Made by a program: the position numbers and the translations under genes. A stretch of DNA of 64,000 nt from Perkinsus olseni (taxonomy: Eukaryota; Perkinsozoa; Perkinsida; Perkinsidae), in NCBI GenBank assembly GCA_013115135.1, contig JABANP010000141.1:50590-114589 (forward strand), in the 5' to 3' direction. This document shows, one piece after another, positions 1 to 12,400 of the stretch. Every line of letters starts with the position of its first letter. Within the stretch, counting starts at the first letter, position 1. The notes beneath the pieces were generated by a model, which did not search any database, was not told the DNA's origin, and was given only the letters and a program-made list of their open reading frames with translations.

Positions 1-300
1 TAGGGGCTCGGCAAAGCGATGTCATGTGTTGCGGTGTCTGAGGTTCCGACGTGCTGAGTTGCGATGAATCTTAGATTGCCGCGAGGCGAGCTCAGTCGTG
101 CTTCGTACTGCTACAACCATGTCGTTTTCAGAGGCCTGAGATACTAGAGTAATCCGAAAGTGACTTTTCTGACCTTTATAGGGTTCACTCGACGCCTCGT
201 CGTCTTAGTCCGATATCGATCGTGAAAGCGAGCTTCGAGTATCAACCTCAGCATACCACAATCACCGTGCTCTTCCTGTGGGCTTAGTTTTGCCCCCGCC

Positions 301-876
301 ATGATCTCATCACCACCACCTGCTTTTGTCAGTGCGATCATCATCTTGCTCGTCTTTGGACGATGTGAGGCTCCTCATGCTCTGCTACCCGACCAACAGC
401 CACAGCAGCAGGGGGTGGTCGTGTTGGAGTACCCTGTCTTACTTCTTGCTTTGCCTCCACGCGTCCTTAATAAGACCTTTTGCGACACCACCAACAACCC
501 AGAAGATCTGCTCAAGTTGTTTGCCATCAGCTTCTCCGCAAGGGGTCCCTCTTCGGCTGAGTTGGATGTTGTAGTGATGACTGCGAGTGGCAAGGTTCAT
601 TATCATAGTGGTTTTCTCCACGTCTTCATGACCGAGGCCCGTGAGTTGAGGTTCTTCCCTGCGGATGCTTATAAAGAGTTCTTCGCTATTATCGACGACA
701 GGCTTATGAAAAACAACTTGGACACGCTCGGAAGCACCACAATCAGAATTCTTGACCACGGCTTGGAAGTCCTTTTTGATGACTATGGCCATTTGACACT
801 GTACAACCATGAAGCCATACCGCTGCCATCATCAGGAGAGCCTCGTGATTGGTTGGAAGGATGCCCGACTACTTAA
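301..876 (+). CDS. Secreted lineage-specific protein, tandem copy 1
   Basis: Single-exon ORF of 191 aa from a true ATG. The first 25 or so residues are a signal peptide with a hydrophobic core (SAIIILLVF) before a likely cleavage near RCEA. The rest has no family I recognise. It is a paralogue of the next gene: both share KLFAI-FS, AELDVV, H-Y-SGFL-V, a basic RLxKNN stretch and a C-terminal WLxGCP. Two cysteines are conserved between the copies (FCDT/YCKS and GCP), which may form one disulfide bond. It is probably exported or placed at the cell surface. Function is unknown. The length and signal peptide are seen; secretion is inferred. Confidence 0.7.
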   Translation: MISSPPPAFVSAIIILLVFGRCEAPHALLPDQQPQQQGVVVLEYPVLLLALPPRVLNKTFCDTTNNPEDLLKLFAISFSARGPSSAELDVVVMTASGKVHYHSGFLHVFMTEARELRFFPADAYKEFFAIIDDRLMKNNLDTLGSTTIRILDHGLEVLFDDYGHLTLYNHEAIPLPSSGEPRDWLEGCPTT

Positions 877-1398
877 CAGTGCTAGATCTCACTAGTACGT
901 TTTTAGCATCTTTCGGGATCTTGAAGTTGACTTGAGTGCTTGGTGACGAATGGTATCGAACTCGGTGACGAACTAGTTGTATCTTACTGGTACGAGCTGA
1001 TCCGTACGAAGGCGGTTATCGATGATCCTTGCTTCATCCACCGACACCATCATCATGATCGTTCCCAACATTTCCTGTCGATGATGGGTCCTGTATCATA
1101 TCAGGCATGTATGGTTCCGCTGCTGCACAAGAGAAAACAACCTTCTGTCTCCCCTGATGGTGGTCGTCTCTGGCTGGGTTCGTCGATTCCCGCAGGAGTG
1201 GCCCTTGGTTATTTTCACGATAGACATGTCGCTGTTTTGGTGTTGAAGATATTCGTGTGTTGAGTTTTAATTCGAACGGAATATGCCGCAGTAATGACTG
1301 CGTGAATTGTTTCCGTAGGTGATAGCCACGACCACGGATCTTTACACAGTGCCTGCAGCGCTGCTTTGCCCTTTCTTCTGAGTTATCATCCCTCCATC
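877..1398. other. Intergenic spacer between paralogues
   Basis: About 520 bases between the two secreted paralogues. I see no convincing gene. A CA/AT-rich stretch and short open frames occur, but none resembles a known family. It should hold the 3' end of copy 1 and the promoter of copy 2. Confidence 0.4.
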
Positions 1399-1956
1399 AT
1401 GCCGTCATACCCTCCTGCTTTCACCAGCATCGTCATGTTCTCCATCCTACTTGTCCAGCGTTGTGGCGCTCCTAGTGCCTTACAGCAGCATCACCAACCG
1501 CAAGACCCCGACACTCTCTGGGATGTGTATCCAGAGGTCCTCGACCTGACCTATTGTAAAAGTATCGATCTTGATGATGCTCCAATGAAGCTGTTCGCCA
1601 TCGGCTTCTCGTCTCATGTCTTTTTCAACCGCGCTGAGTTGGATGTCGTTATGGATTTCGGAAGCGGCAAACGTCATTACTACAGCGGCTTCTTGAACGT
1701 CTCCATGTCGAGCGCTGGTGAAGTAAGGTTTCGACCTCTCGAAAGATACGACGCCTTCTTCAAGACGATTGACGCTAGGTTGAAGAAGAATAATTTCGAC
1801 TTACTAGGGCGACCTAGAATTAAAATCTTGCGCGACTTCATTCAGATCGATTTCGGGGACACGGGATTCATGGGCATCCCTGACGATCAAGCCGTACCAT
1901 TGCAGTCGGTGGGAGATCTGTATAATTGGCTGGACGGCTGTCCTGTCAATCAGTAG
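1399..1956 (+). CDS. Secreted lineage-specific protein, tandem copy 2
   Basis: The open frame can be extended upstream without an ATG; the ATG at 1399 is chosen because it opens a signal peptide (AFTSIVMFSILLVQRCGA) of the same kind as copy 1. The mature part aligns along its whole length with copy 1, with conserved KLFAIGFS, AELDVV, HYYSGFL, RLKKNN and a terminal WLDGCP. The two genes are in direct orientation about 520 bp apart, so a local tandem duplication followed by strong divergence is likely. No known domain is visible. A role outside the cell is inferred from the signal peptide only. Confidence 0.7.
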   Translation: MPSYPPAFTSIVMFSILLVQRCGAPSALQQHHQPQDPDTLWDVYPEVLDLTYCKSIDLDDAPMKLFAIGFSSHVFFNRAELDVVMDFGSGKRHYYSGFLNVSMSSAGEVRFRPLERYDAFFKTIDARLKKNNFDLLGRPRIKILRDFIQIDFGDTGFMGIPDDQAVPLQSVGDLYNWLDGCPVNQ

Positions 1957-2346
1957 TGGAATATTCCTCAAGTTGCTGCATGTGCGTGTTTGGATGTCCC
2001 CTACCGTCTTGTTGCTTTGGAGGCATTTCCAACCAGGCGGGCTGGCGCCCGAGGGTTTTTGACAGGCTTTAAGGATGGCTCTCATCTCCTCTGGCGATGT
2101 ATTCCTCCTTCGAGAGGACCGTGATGATTATCTGGTTCACCTACCATCTTTGTGTGGTCGAAAGATAAAGTCTGCATCAGCCGGTTCTTCGTCCATCTTC
2201 GTACCTTTCGCCGGTGAGCTTAGATGCTCCACCGCAGGCTCTCGGCTCTAATTCGTTCAGATACAATCGGCAGCGTCGCTGCGGACAAGGCTTCTCTAGT
2301 GGAGATTAGAGGTGGGTGGTAGAGGTCGTAGGTTCGATTCCTTGCA

Positions 2347-5300
2347 GTGGCATTTCGTCTCACAGATATCGATTCAATTGTGAATGTTGAGTTGCCTGAC
2401 GGAGATGACATCAGAATGATAGCGGCATGCCGAGACTGTCTGCTTGCTCTCGGTGGGCTCCTCGGGAATTACACGGTATCACTGGGGATCGAACCCGGGA
2501 CCTTCTCAGGGAGATCTGGCAAGTTGTACAGCGCGGCCACTGAGATCTCACAGTCGCCAGCGCCGCGCGGGGTCGGCGGCGCTGCGAGCCTCCCTGATGG
2601 TAACGGATGGAAGGAGGTGAAAGCTGCTATAGGTCGGATTGATCCGCAGAAGTGCAGCGCTTTAGATACCATCTTTTCGCGAAATCACAATTCGGTACAT
2701 CGCTTGTGGGGGCAGCACATGCTTCGCAATCACACAAGGAGGCGATGTGTAGGTCGTTGCCAGCTGCTGCCTGACAGAATTTCGATTCCACGAGAATTAG
2801 CAAGATTATGGCGATCTGAGTAGATATTCTTGGGGGACAAATTTTGCGGGGGAGGCGGCCAACTTGGGATCCATCAGCTCAGTACCACGACTCTCGAGTC
2901 GATTGACTAAGCTGAAGGTGTGAAGAGGTCCCGGGTTCAAATCCCATCGGGAGTTTTTCTCTATTAAGATCCTCAAGATAGCAGTAGGAGGTAACCACTG
3001 CCTCGGAATAACAGGATTACAGCAATGCGTGGCTTGGGGTGAAAACACATGTGGCCAGTTAGGGGTGAGTTGAGGAAACGCAAGATTAGCAAGATTCCCT
3101 AGTTTCTTCGTAATTTCTTTGTAGATCGGCAAGAAACTCTCGTCGAGCAACCAGCCACTCTTCGTGAATATGCCGGCTCGAACAGATAAGGAAAGTAGGG
3201 CGGAGCGAAGCGATTACCATTCACCATTTTCGCTCAGACTGTGATGATCATCATATGACTGTCGTTGATATCGCTGCTGGCTGGGCCCACTCCGTCTTTG
3301 TGGACAATAACGGACATGCATACAGGTCACTCTGCCTCGAGCGGTGGCGTATCTTAGGTCGAACCCTGCCTCTTACGAACCAAATACGTCTAGTACTGGC
3401 CTATTCACCCAACCGCGAGATCCCCAACCTTCCCTTCCTCAGTTTTGGTCTAAATTCTCATGGTCAACTCGGACTGAATGACACCCGATCTCGCTGGTCA
3501 CCGGAGGTGATCACGACACTTCGGTAGGCCTTAAGGGTCTATCGATTCTGGGGTATCTTTGTCGCTCAGAGAGGTCACGCATATTGGTTGTGGTAAGCTG
3601 TTCACAGCAGTGTGGGCGATGGGAACAACGAGAGCCTCTCGGGGAGCCAGGGGCGTCTACTATGCTGGGAAGGTCGACCTGCTCACTGTTAATGCTGATC
3701 TCTGAGGGTGACAAGGATATCTTCAGAATCTTCGCAGCGCGCCACCGGTTGGCGCGGTCGTTGATGCGGACCCTGAGGAGCCGAATGAGGTGACAGCGGC
3801 CACTAAGGATCACGATGGACTTTTCTCGAAGAAGTTTGTGAGACGGCAGGAGCGTAGGTGCCGATGGCGAACGACCTGGAGTGGCGATGCGCACGCGTGC
3901 AGGTCCGCATATTTTCACCGCCACTGGCAATTCGACGGCGAAATTCACAGGGCCACTGGTGAGAGTCCGATGAGCTTATCATGGTCATTTACGGATTTCA
4001 GGATATGCGTCCGCCGTTTCCGTCGGAGTATACTCTGTCGGCGCCTATTACTGCTATATCAAGCATGCTAGCCTCGGATAATGTGAGCCCTGTGCTCGGT
4101 ATCATCATACCATCTTTTTCGCAAATCATCAGATGGTGTACGTCTTCGCTTCGACACATATAGCAGCGCTCTCTCCGAGTATTGCAAACCTCTCCGGTGG
4201 TACTCGAGTGGCCATTCATGTTACGGGTGAGTGTATCTTCCAACCTTGCAGGATACAAACTAGCTCAAGTTGCTCTCAGGCCTATCATATCCTTCTTCAA
4301 CCCCCAGTTCCCTCGGCCAGGCTCGTGTCCGTCTGACCCGTCAAAGCCCAGCACTTGACCACATCGTTGATGCCCAGATTGATGTCGGGGTGGCCCCGTG
4401 GGGCTTCTCACGTCCACTCTCTCCTTCAGGAACTTTCACCTGGACGGATCTGTTTCGACTTTCCCGACCTCTCCCTCTCCCCACTGGCGCCACTGGTAGA
4501 GTCGGCAACCGCTCCCACCTTCCTGGGCGTCCAGGTGGGTTCGATCCGAGGGAGAGGGAGTTCTCTGTTATTTTTTTCCGTGGGAATTTCTGCTCAGTTA
4601 TCGTTGGACGACGGGCTCTCCTGGACGGCCTTGGACGAGACTCAGCCAAAAATAGCCGTGATGAAGTTCCCGGAAAGGCAGCTTGTGGTAAGTCCTGATT
4701 TGTTCCTTCCTGACCTATTCCGAATCTTGCGCGCTCGACCTGAAGATTCCTCCCAGGTGGTGCCCAACTGTGCTTCTATGACTGGTGGTGCCCCATTGAC
4801 TGTGTTCCTGCCCGGAGCCCCTGGCCTGACGGTCGAAGGCGAGCCCGCTGGCGGCCCGCCTGCCCTTCCTGATAACCTCCCGGTGGGCGTGACGGCATGT
4901 GACAGCATCTCTCGTCTCGGCACTTGACATCTAGAGCATCCTCTAATGGAATGTCACACCCGAGACGAGTCCCTCCAGTGACGTCATCCCCTTCCAATCT
5001 GCCGCCCGTCTCCTCTCGGTGCCCCCCCCACTCTCACCGGGGTTTTCTGTTCAGGATGATTCGTTATTGGCACTCTTCACCATTGAGTGCCGGTCGAAGG
5101 CTGTTGACTCGGAGGACTTCGATGACGTGTGAGTGTAGCGGAGCCTCCTGATTCGCCTCCCCTTTGATTCATAGCCTCTGAGGGTTCCACCTGACTGACT
5201 TGGTTTCCGGCATGTGTGGCACAACCTGATTCCTCAGTATTTGCTTAAGAATCTCATGGGACGGAATCCTTGGGGTCGTGTTGGCGCACCCTTGGAAGTC

Positions 5301-8300
5301 TCCTCTGCCTCGCCCAATACGGAGAGAATCGCCCCACCTGGGTTTCGAACCCGGGACCTCTGCTGTGTTCGCTATAGCAAGCATTTTGCAGGTACGCTGA
5401 CCGCGAGATGCTTGTGGATGCCAAGCCGAGGGAGAAGGTGAAAATCAAGGTACCTGGTTGGAGGTCTATTAATGTAACCCAGAGGACCCGGTGAGCTTCG
5501 CTCCGCCGTATCTTTCAGGGAGTCTCTTGCATCTGCCCCTCCTTCGACCCCGACATCATCGGCTCGTCAGCTGGTGTTTCCGTCCAAGTCAGCCTCGATG
5601 AGGGCCAGACCTTGCTGGGTCCGCCCCTTCCCTTCAAGGTGAATCCTCCTTTAGCGGAGCGAAGTTTTTTCTGTCGTTCCGTTTAGGTATTTTCGTTCAT
5701 GATTGATCGCATCGTGCCGGCTGTGGGCGAAGCGGCTGTCTCGACGAGAATGGAGGTTGTCCTGGGCGGCCGGATGCCGGTGGTGACAAAGAAGCCGAGG
5801 ATTGGAGTAAAGCTCCGCGACACAATTTGTCGCGCGCCGCGAAAATTACATTAGGCTATCCTGCCTGGTAAGAGCGATGCAGCGGGTCGGAGACGGAGAC
5901 CCCTGATGAGGGAAATGCCGGAGGCAGTCGCGGAGGTGAGAGCTTCGCTCCGCCCGAAAATTGAATAGTTTCTCGATGTACATGCGTGCATACCAACTTT
6001 TTCGAAACTCTCGCTGGTCATGGTTATAGCCAGGCTAGGGTGGACGGCACCATCCGCATCTTCTTCACGATGCCCAGCTTGGAAGATTTACTTCCGGAAA
6101 AGACTGTGGCTGTCGCCGAGGTGAGCGTATCTTGCGCATGCGTGCAAGTCATGAGTTGTCCTGTATGTTGCTAGAGATACCTGAAGATTCCGATCGAAGT
6201 ATCTCTGAATGACGGTGCTGAGTACTCGGAGGACGGATTTTCGTTCACGTGAGGCATGGGCAATGAATTTTGTGGCGCAGTGACTTTCAGTTACCTCTTG
6301 CCGCAGGGAGCCGAGGGAGGTCAGCAATTTTCACGCGTCGCTCCGCTAGGCATTTTTCAGATTCGCCCACCTTCACGGCAGCCCCCGGGCTTGTATAAGA
6401 AGCCTGAGGAGTGGACGGAGGGTGAGGAGGCTGAATTAATGAGAACAGAAATCGCTTCGCTCCGCCTTTCTCAGAGGACAACAGGATTGACGTATCCGCT
6501 GCGATACCGGCTGGGACAGAGATGTGCGTCCGGCTGACGGAAGGCGATTTGCCAGTGGATCTAGTATATGCCGACGCGAAGATCAGGCTCAGGTGAGACA
6601 CCCTTCGCTGTGCGCACTTCGACCCTTAGAATAGGGTTTTCCGCGCGCTCTTGCAACTGCAAATTCGCAACTGCAAATTCATGAAGTTGCTGCAGTTGCG
6701 CTATAGCCCTAATTCACGTGAAGTTGCGCGACACAATCGATCAGGTGGGCGGGCGAGAAGTGTGGTCTGCGCAGTAAGGTCGAGACAGTTGTCCGCCGAA
6801 GGCGGACCGACAAAATTGACTCAGTGTTCTTTCGCTCGCTCAGGGATCGATGGATGCCCTTCGGTGGAGAGTAAGATGATATTCCTGCAATCTGGCGAGG
6901 AGTAGCTGGCTCTATGAGAACTCCGGGTCGCCCAATAAGTATTTTATGGCGCGCGCGCAGCGCGCGAAAGAAAATTTCCTACTTCATGCAGTTGCAAATT
7001 CAGCAACTGCAAATTCATGCAGTTGCACCGGTGGTGTTGAAGTTGAATTAGGTGCAAACCCTACCTTAGAATCTTCGCTGTGCGTGTAGATACGTTCTTG
7101 ATGGAGAAGATGAGGCAGAGGGTGCGGAATTGAAGCCTCCGGCGGATCTGGAAGTGAATTCTCCCTTGAGTGCGAAGCGTATCTTTTAACCTCACAGGTC
7201 ATGGCGGGAATCTCCTTCCACGGAGAGAAGGATATCCCGGTGGTTGAGTTCACCACTCCTGACGTCACGGCGTCGCAGTTGGCCATGGAGTTGGGGACGG
7301 TGGTTGCGATGGAGGTGTCCTTTGCAATAGACGGCCAACACTTCCATGAGGTGACCTCCAGAGTCGGCCCAATGCAGTTATCGGACAGTCAGGTTGTTGA
7401 TGACGACGGCCAGGCTGTGCGGTTTCTCTGCGAAGTATCTTCAGACTCATGATGCGCACGAGTGAGGTCGTCATCGTGACTGACAGAGTCTTGTGTTTGG
7501 AGCGAATCTAGCGGAGCGAAGCTTTCGTCGTTTCTTTTGTGTGTCGTCATGGTTCGGCAGTCATCGTCTGGCCGAGAAGAACTGAACCCTGTGGTCGAGG
7601 AGGTAGGCGGATGGTCGTCGGAGTGCAGACGCAATGGCACTCTCAGTTACGATTAAACCCTTCCGTGGACCCGGACCGGGAAGACCCGGGAAACGATGCC
7701 TTGCTTGACTTCTATAGCGCTGTTGGTCGAGAGGACGAGGAGCTAGTCCGGTAATCCGAAGGTCCATGGTTCGAGTCCCCTGTCGAATTTGATCTGCCCC
7801 TTGGCAGGTCGATGGTAGCTGACGGACGGCCTCTCGTCAAGTTGAACTCACTGAGAGCCTCGCCGCTGCTTCTGTCTTTGTGGAACAACAACCCTCGAAT
7901 TCTATCGCTGCTGTTGGACGCCGGGGCTGATGGAGTAAGCGGCGACAAGAGAAGCGGCTTCGCTCCGCTGCATCATGCTGCCATGTGTCAAGGAGCCTCC
8001 GAGTGTATCAAGGTAAGCCCACATTGACCGTCTTGTGTGGAGGACCCCTTCCCTTCGGGTTAGCTGCTGGTCCAGTATGATGCTGATCTGTTATGTCGGA
8101 CTTCGAGAGGAGGCTACACGCCCCTCTTCCTGGCCTGCGCATTGGGGATCACGGATAACGTGGCAACACTACTCGCTATGGCATTGCAGAGTGAGACCGC
8201 GCTCACGCCTTGACCTATTTCATATCTTGCGTGCTTGACCAGAAGATTTTCAGGAGCTCCTGCCGTATCGAGCCTGCCCGGCAGAGCGTTCATTGAGTCC

Positions 8301-9385
8301 TGCAGCACTACGCGCGGCCACACTTGTTTGGTGGCAGCAGTGAGAACAGGAAATCGCGAGCTAGTAGTGAAGGCCGAGTCAAGCCCATGCCCTCCATCAG
8401 TGGACAGGTCTCCCTTCTAGTCCACTGCAGAGCCTCCGTCTTAGCGGCTGATCCTAACGGGATTACTCCAGTGGAGGCGGCGAAGGGACGGTATGGAAGA
8501 TCATCGGAGACTGATCCGCAGAGGTTCGATCCCTGGTAGTTGTATTCTGCTTCAGGGATGACATGCTAGAGGCGCTGCTCGGCCGGAGCGCTCGACGAAA
8601 AAGGTAGGTCGGCGCTAAAATGAGTGTTTCATCGAGTCCCTGTGGTCCGCCTCTCTCGAGCCCACGGAATGGCTTCATCTTTTATCAACATTACTCGGCC
8701 TAGGAAGGTTCAGCATCATTCGGGTGGTTGAGGGCCGGGTATTGAGTATTTCCTCGGAATCCGCGGCGGCTCTTTCAACTTTTGGTTTAGATCACCTTAT
8801 AGACCACTTCCAACGGCAGTGGCGGCTGGAGGGCTGCATCGCTCCGCCTCCTCCTCTGAAAATATTCCGTCTCCGTTGGCTCGGAGAGTGCTACCTAGCA
8901 GATCACTACCACCACGAAGGGTAGGACTGGTTTGAGGAAATGCAAGAGTGCAAGTGACACACTTGTTGTCAGGGTGGAGGCTTTCTTGGAATCTCCTTTC
9001 GGCGGGATGGTCGCGCTGGTTTCTTGAACCCAATGTCGATCGGGAGGGTCCCGGAGGCTGCACGCATGCGCAGAGTCAGATCTCAGGCCCAGCAGAATAT
9101 GAGACTGATGGATCGAAATTTGGTCGTCCAGCCGATGGCTGTGCGTGAGACATTTTCGCGCGCCACGAAATTGGCCTCTTTCAGGCGAGCGCGAGTGTGC
9201 GGCAGTACGAGATGCTGCTTTCCGAGGAGGGTGTATTGAAATCTCAACGATTGCTCGAGAGTCAGGTTGGGGGACCACCAGGAGAGACAGCGAGAGGCCT
9301 GAGGAAGATTCTGATAGAAAAACAGAAAATTGGCAGACGGCAGGTTCTGGAAGGCCTTGACCTCATGCGCTGGTGTTGCTGTTGA
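2347..9385 (+). CDS. RCC1-repeat / IPT-TIG-like / ankyrin multidomain protein (many exons)
   Basis: A run of short exons in one direction, read as probably one gene. RCC1 blades come first (about 2350-3700): IACGGSTCFAITQGG, VAWGENTCGQLG, VDIAAGWAHSVFVD and FGLNSHGQLG. They are followed by an IPT/TIG-like start near 4150-4230 (LSPSIANLSGGTRVAIHV) and several beta-rich segments with a recurring VSLDDG or VSLDEGQT pattern (4600-7450). Ankyrin repeats follow at 7700-8500 (LSLLLDAGADGV, APLHHAAMC, GYTPLFLACALG, DPNGITPVEAAK). A basic, possibly coiled C-terminus ends at 9385. Clear splice joins include 5449/5519, 5638/5687 and 8190/8254. The 5' end was not found. IPT followed by ankyrin recalls CAMTA-type proteins, but no CG-1 domain is visible. 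It could be two adjacent genes. The introns hold most of the repeat elements described below. Confidence 0.55.
2484..2560 (-). repeat. tRNA-like intronic sequence (Gly-like)
   Basis: On the minus strand a B box (GGTTCGATCCC) lies downstream of an A-box-like CTCAGTGG and a loop reading TTGCCAG, like tRNA-Gly(GCC). It sits between RCC1-coding exons, so it is intronic. The acceptor stem is not convincing, so it is a tRNA relic or tRNA-derived insertion, not a clear tRNA gene. Confidence 0.45.
4688..4756 (+). repeat. Intron made of hairpin element, family A
   Basis: A 69-nt GT-AG intron (GTAAGTCC to CCTCCCAG). It contains a TGACCTATTCC tag and the inverted arms GAATCTT (4722-4728) and AAGATTC (4743-4749) around a 14-nt loop. 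The same tag-plus-arms layout recurs in introns of unrelated genes. Confidence 0.7.
5336..5400 (-). repeat. tRNA-like intronic sequence (Val-like)
   Basis: Minus strand reads GCGAACACAGC, then AGAGGTCCC and the B box GGGTTCGAAACCC. This resembles the anticodon (AAC), variable and T-arm region of tRNA-Val. No paired acceptor stem is seen. It lies in the intron-rich part of the RCC1/ankyrin gene. Confidence 0.45.
5450..5518 (+). repeat. Intron with GC-rich motif, family C
   Basis: A GT-AG intron whose removal joins KIK to GVSCICP in frame. It carries GCTTCGCTCCGC followed by GTATCTTTCAG at the acceptor. The next intron (5639-5686) carries the same motif in reverse complement (GCGGAGCGAAG), showing insertion in both orientations. 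Confidence 0.65.
7745..7790 (+). repeat. tRNA-like intronic sequence (Arg-like)
   Basis: Plus-strand loop reading GTCCGGTA, then AAGGTCCATGGTTCGAGTCCCC, the order of anticodon loop, variable region and T arm. It follows directly after an ankyrin-coding exon. No full cloverleaf can be closed. Confidence 0.35.
8191..8253 (+). repeat. Intron made of hairpin element, family A
   Basis: A 63-nt GT-AG intron (GTGAGACC to ATTTTCAG) in the ankyrin region. It contains TTGACCTATTTCATATCTT, then GTGCTTGACC and AGAAGATT, the same tag and imperfect arms as at 4688-4756. Confidence 0.7.
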
Positions 9386-9492
9386 TGTTGAGAATTTGGC
9401 TTTGTGTTTAGCAAGCTTTGACCTAAGATTCCTCACTTCCCTTGCAGAGATAATCTATCGTTTATCGATCGATCCTCGATCCTCTCCTCGTA

Positions 9493-12400
9493 TGTCGACC
9501 ATTCGACCAGACCTATCGAATTCCCTTCCCTGCCTTGCCGCTACTACCGTCCCTGAGAAGAATGAAAAACAACAACAGAATACCCTGGAAGGTTGCCAAC
9601 CTACTCCCGCGGACGGTGAGCCATTTCGTCTGCCTCTCTCTGTTCAATAGGCCCCCTGCTCCCCGGAGACCCCCTGCTGCTCTCCGGGTGAGCGGTCGCG
9701 CTTTTGAATTCTCGCGCGCCCTGAAATTGTCAGCACTGTGGAAGGCGGGGGGGGGCAGGGTGGCGCTCAGTTAACCAATTCTGAAATTCATAGTGGAATC
9801 TGGAGTTGCATATTGCTTGTAGAAAAAAATCCAGAATCGGCCCTGAGTCTCGAAAGTAGCTTATCGAACAGGAGGATGGCGTGTGGAATACCTCGTTGAT
9901 TTCAGAATCTTCACCAACCTCCTCGGCTCCAATAGGGGCTGCTGCTGCTGCCTCCAACTCTAATCGTCCTTCCAGTGGCCGGATACCGGTCCTATTCCTC
10001 CTGTCGGTAGATAATGTCGGCAGGTTGATTGGAAAACAAGGAAGGATTATCAATCAGGTTAGCGGTCGGGAGAGTACCATCTCTTCGCTTATTGATGAGC
10101 CCTTTCGCCCTTTTATTGATAGGCCTGAGGTTGACCTATTTCGTATCTTACTAGGATGTTGGCTGGGATATGCCGTCGCCTGTGCCTTCCAGAAGAGGAC
10201 TTCGATCCTCAACGCGTGGAGAGGGAGATCTTCCGAGCTGACTCTAAGGTGAAGTTTTCCACATCCTCCGCCCCGGAGACCCTCGTTAACTTCCCATCCC
10301 TCAGGTTTCGTCCGATACCTGCTGCATTTGCCTGCTCATCCCGGGTAAGCTCCATCAGCGCCCACTAGCATCTCGCACAGCTGAGTCCAGGTAGTACGCT
10401 GCCGGGCATGATCGGTCATGAAGGACAGACCGTGAGGAGTCTCCAAGCCGATACAGGCTGCATAATTCAATTCGTCACAGAGCCTGTTGTTGGCACTCCC
10501 AACTTTAGAAGGTCAGCCAGTGAGGGGTACCGACTTGAGTGACCGTGTTGACGATGTAGGTGCCGCATCACTGGATGCTGGCCGAACCTGGGTAGGGCAG
10601 TGATTGCTGTCGTTGAGAAATTGCAAGATTTGCAAGATCGAGGACGAGCTGGGGTTTCCTTCCCCGGTGGATGGGACCCTCTCACCAACCCAGGAAGACT
10701 GGAAGATAACGAGTTGGCCGCTAATTGTAAGTCGCCCGTTGGATTGAACCCGGGAGCTTCGCAGTGAAGTCGGACGGTCTGCCCTGTTGATCAATCAGCT
10801 CCCTCTTCAAGTCGCGACATTGGCCTGCCCTCTCTCGCTGTTATCGAGCCGAGTAGATTCCTGGTGTCACCTCAAGAGGCCGCCTGGCTCCTCGGCAAGT
10901 CGGGTAGGTCAAGTTCCTGTCCGCCGTCAACGATCGGGAGGCCCCTCTTAGGTCGAAAAATTAATCGCCTCCGCGACAAGTACTCTCCCGCCGTATCCAT
11001 CAACGTTGATACGGTCACTCCGGAATGGAGGGTAGTACTACTTATCGATCATCCGGGCGCGCGATAAGGCAGTTTTCTCTTCAGGTGGTGTCGGTTGGAC
11101 TATCTTCACCTTATTCCCGTTCGGCCTCTCTAAGGAAGGCTCACGCCCTGCTGGACCTCCTCGGCGATCTCGAAAGGTGGGTCATCCATTTTAGGATTTC
11201 TTAACCTGTCGGTGGTCTCCTCAATGGCTCTCTCGTGGTGATATCTTCATTTCTATTGTCCACCACCTTCGACCTTAGGGCTGCCGGGGACGTATGGCAA
11301 GGCATGGCAAACTCCTCTGACGGCCCACCGTCGTATGTAATGTTAGATACCCGACACCGGCCGTGATCGGTCCGAATGCTTCTTCGGTGGAGGCCAACTT
11401 CTTCCTCCGTCATTCTGGCTCTAAAATGAAGGTGTTGATTCCACCGGAGCTCTTCGGGGCGGTGATGGGCCGTGGTGGAGAGAGGATGCGCAGACTTACT
11501 AGGGCCACAGGAGCCGCTATACAGAAGTACCGCCGCTGGGATTCGAACCTGCGAAGGGGTGGAGCTCACCGTTTTTCAGAGTTAGACCCTCGGACTCCCC
11601 TTTATCCACTGGAGACACTCTGACGGAGTCGGTTATTCGCAGGACTCTGAGCTCCCACCGACTCATCGAAATTTCGGGCACGTCTAAGCAGAAGGCTGGT
11701 AAGTCGACCCGTCAGCAATCATCCGAAATCTGATGGGGGGGTACCGGGTACTATGATCACCCTCCTTCGAGAAACCCCTACGGGACCCAACTTCCCTACT
11801 CGCCAATAATTAGGTCTTCGGTGCGAATAGCGTACAACGCTGGTGAGGTGTATGACTCGTTGACTACAAATAGCTGTTGGCATGATAGAATTCAAAGCTC
11901 GTGCCCCCCGACTGTATCTTCGTCCTGTGGTAGCCTCCTCTCATCTCATCTGTGTTCCTCAGACGCTATCTTGAGGGTGGTCCAAATCATGGATCGCAAA
12001 GCTCTGGACATCGCCGGCATCCCGGATGACGACCGTAAGGATTACTACCCGAATAGTTCATCGTCATCCATCTCATAATTCTTTAGGTGACTCTTCTTCC
12101 GGCAGCCCATCCGTCGCCTCCCCCCGCTCCCCTTCCACCAGCGTTCATCGTGGTGGTAACAATTCCAACGGCATTACGGAGAGGCTCAGTGAGTGTGTTA
12201 TTGTTATTGAGCAAACGGTTGAGTGTGGCGGTAGGTGCTTTCGAAAGGAGTGTCCGCGAGGCCCAGTCGATGCCACAGCTCATCAACACCTATGTCACGA
12301 TGACGGTGAGAATTCAAGCCGGTCAATCGAATGGTCCGGGTTCAATCCCTTCAAAGAACGCTCAGAATATCGTGTTCGGTAGAGCTTTAGTCATCGCCAC

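Noticed and set aside
2331..2345. Intact tRNA genes at each B box
   Set aside because: Except at 24049, I could not close acceptor and anticodon stems, so they are called tRNA-like only.
5490..5518. A 28-nt intron (GTGAGCTTCG to TTTCAG)
   Set aside because: Splicing here breaks the frame. Using the earlier donor at 5450 gives a 69-nt intron and a clean join KIK to GVSCICP.
3196..8850. CRISPR-like array from the repeated GCTTCGCTCCGC motif
   Set aside because: Spacing is irregular, both orientations occur, copies sit in introns, and the genome is eukaryotic.
12083..12289. Minus-strand frame with Gly/Asn runs
   Set aside because: Low-complexity complement of the Ser/Pro-rich KH-protein linker.
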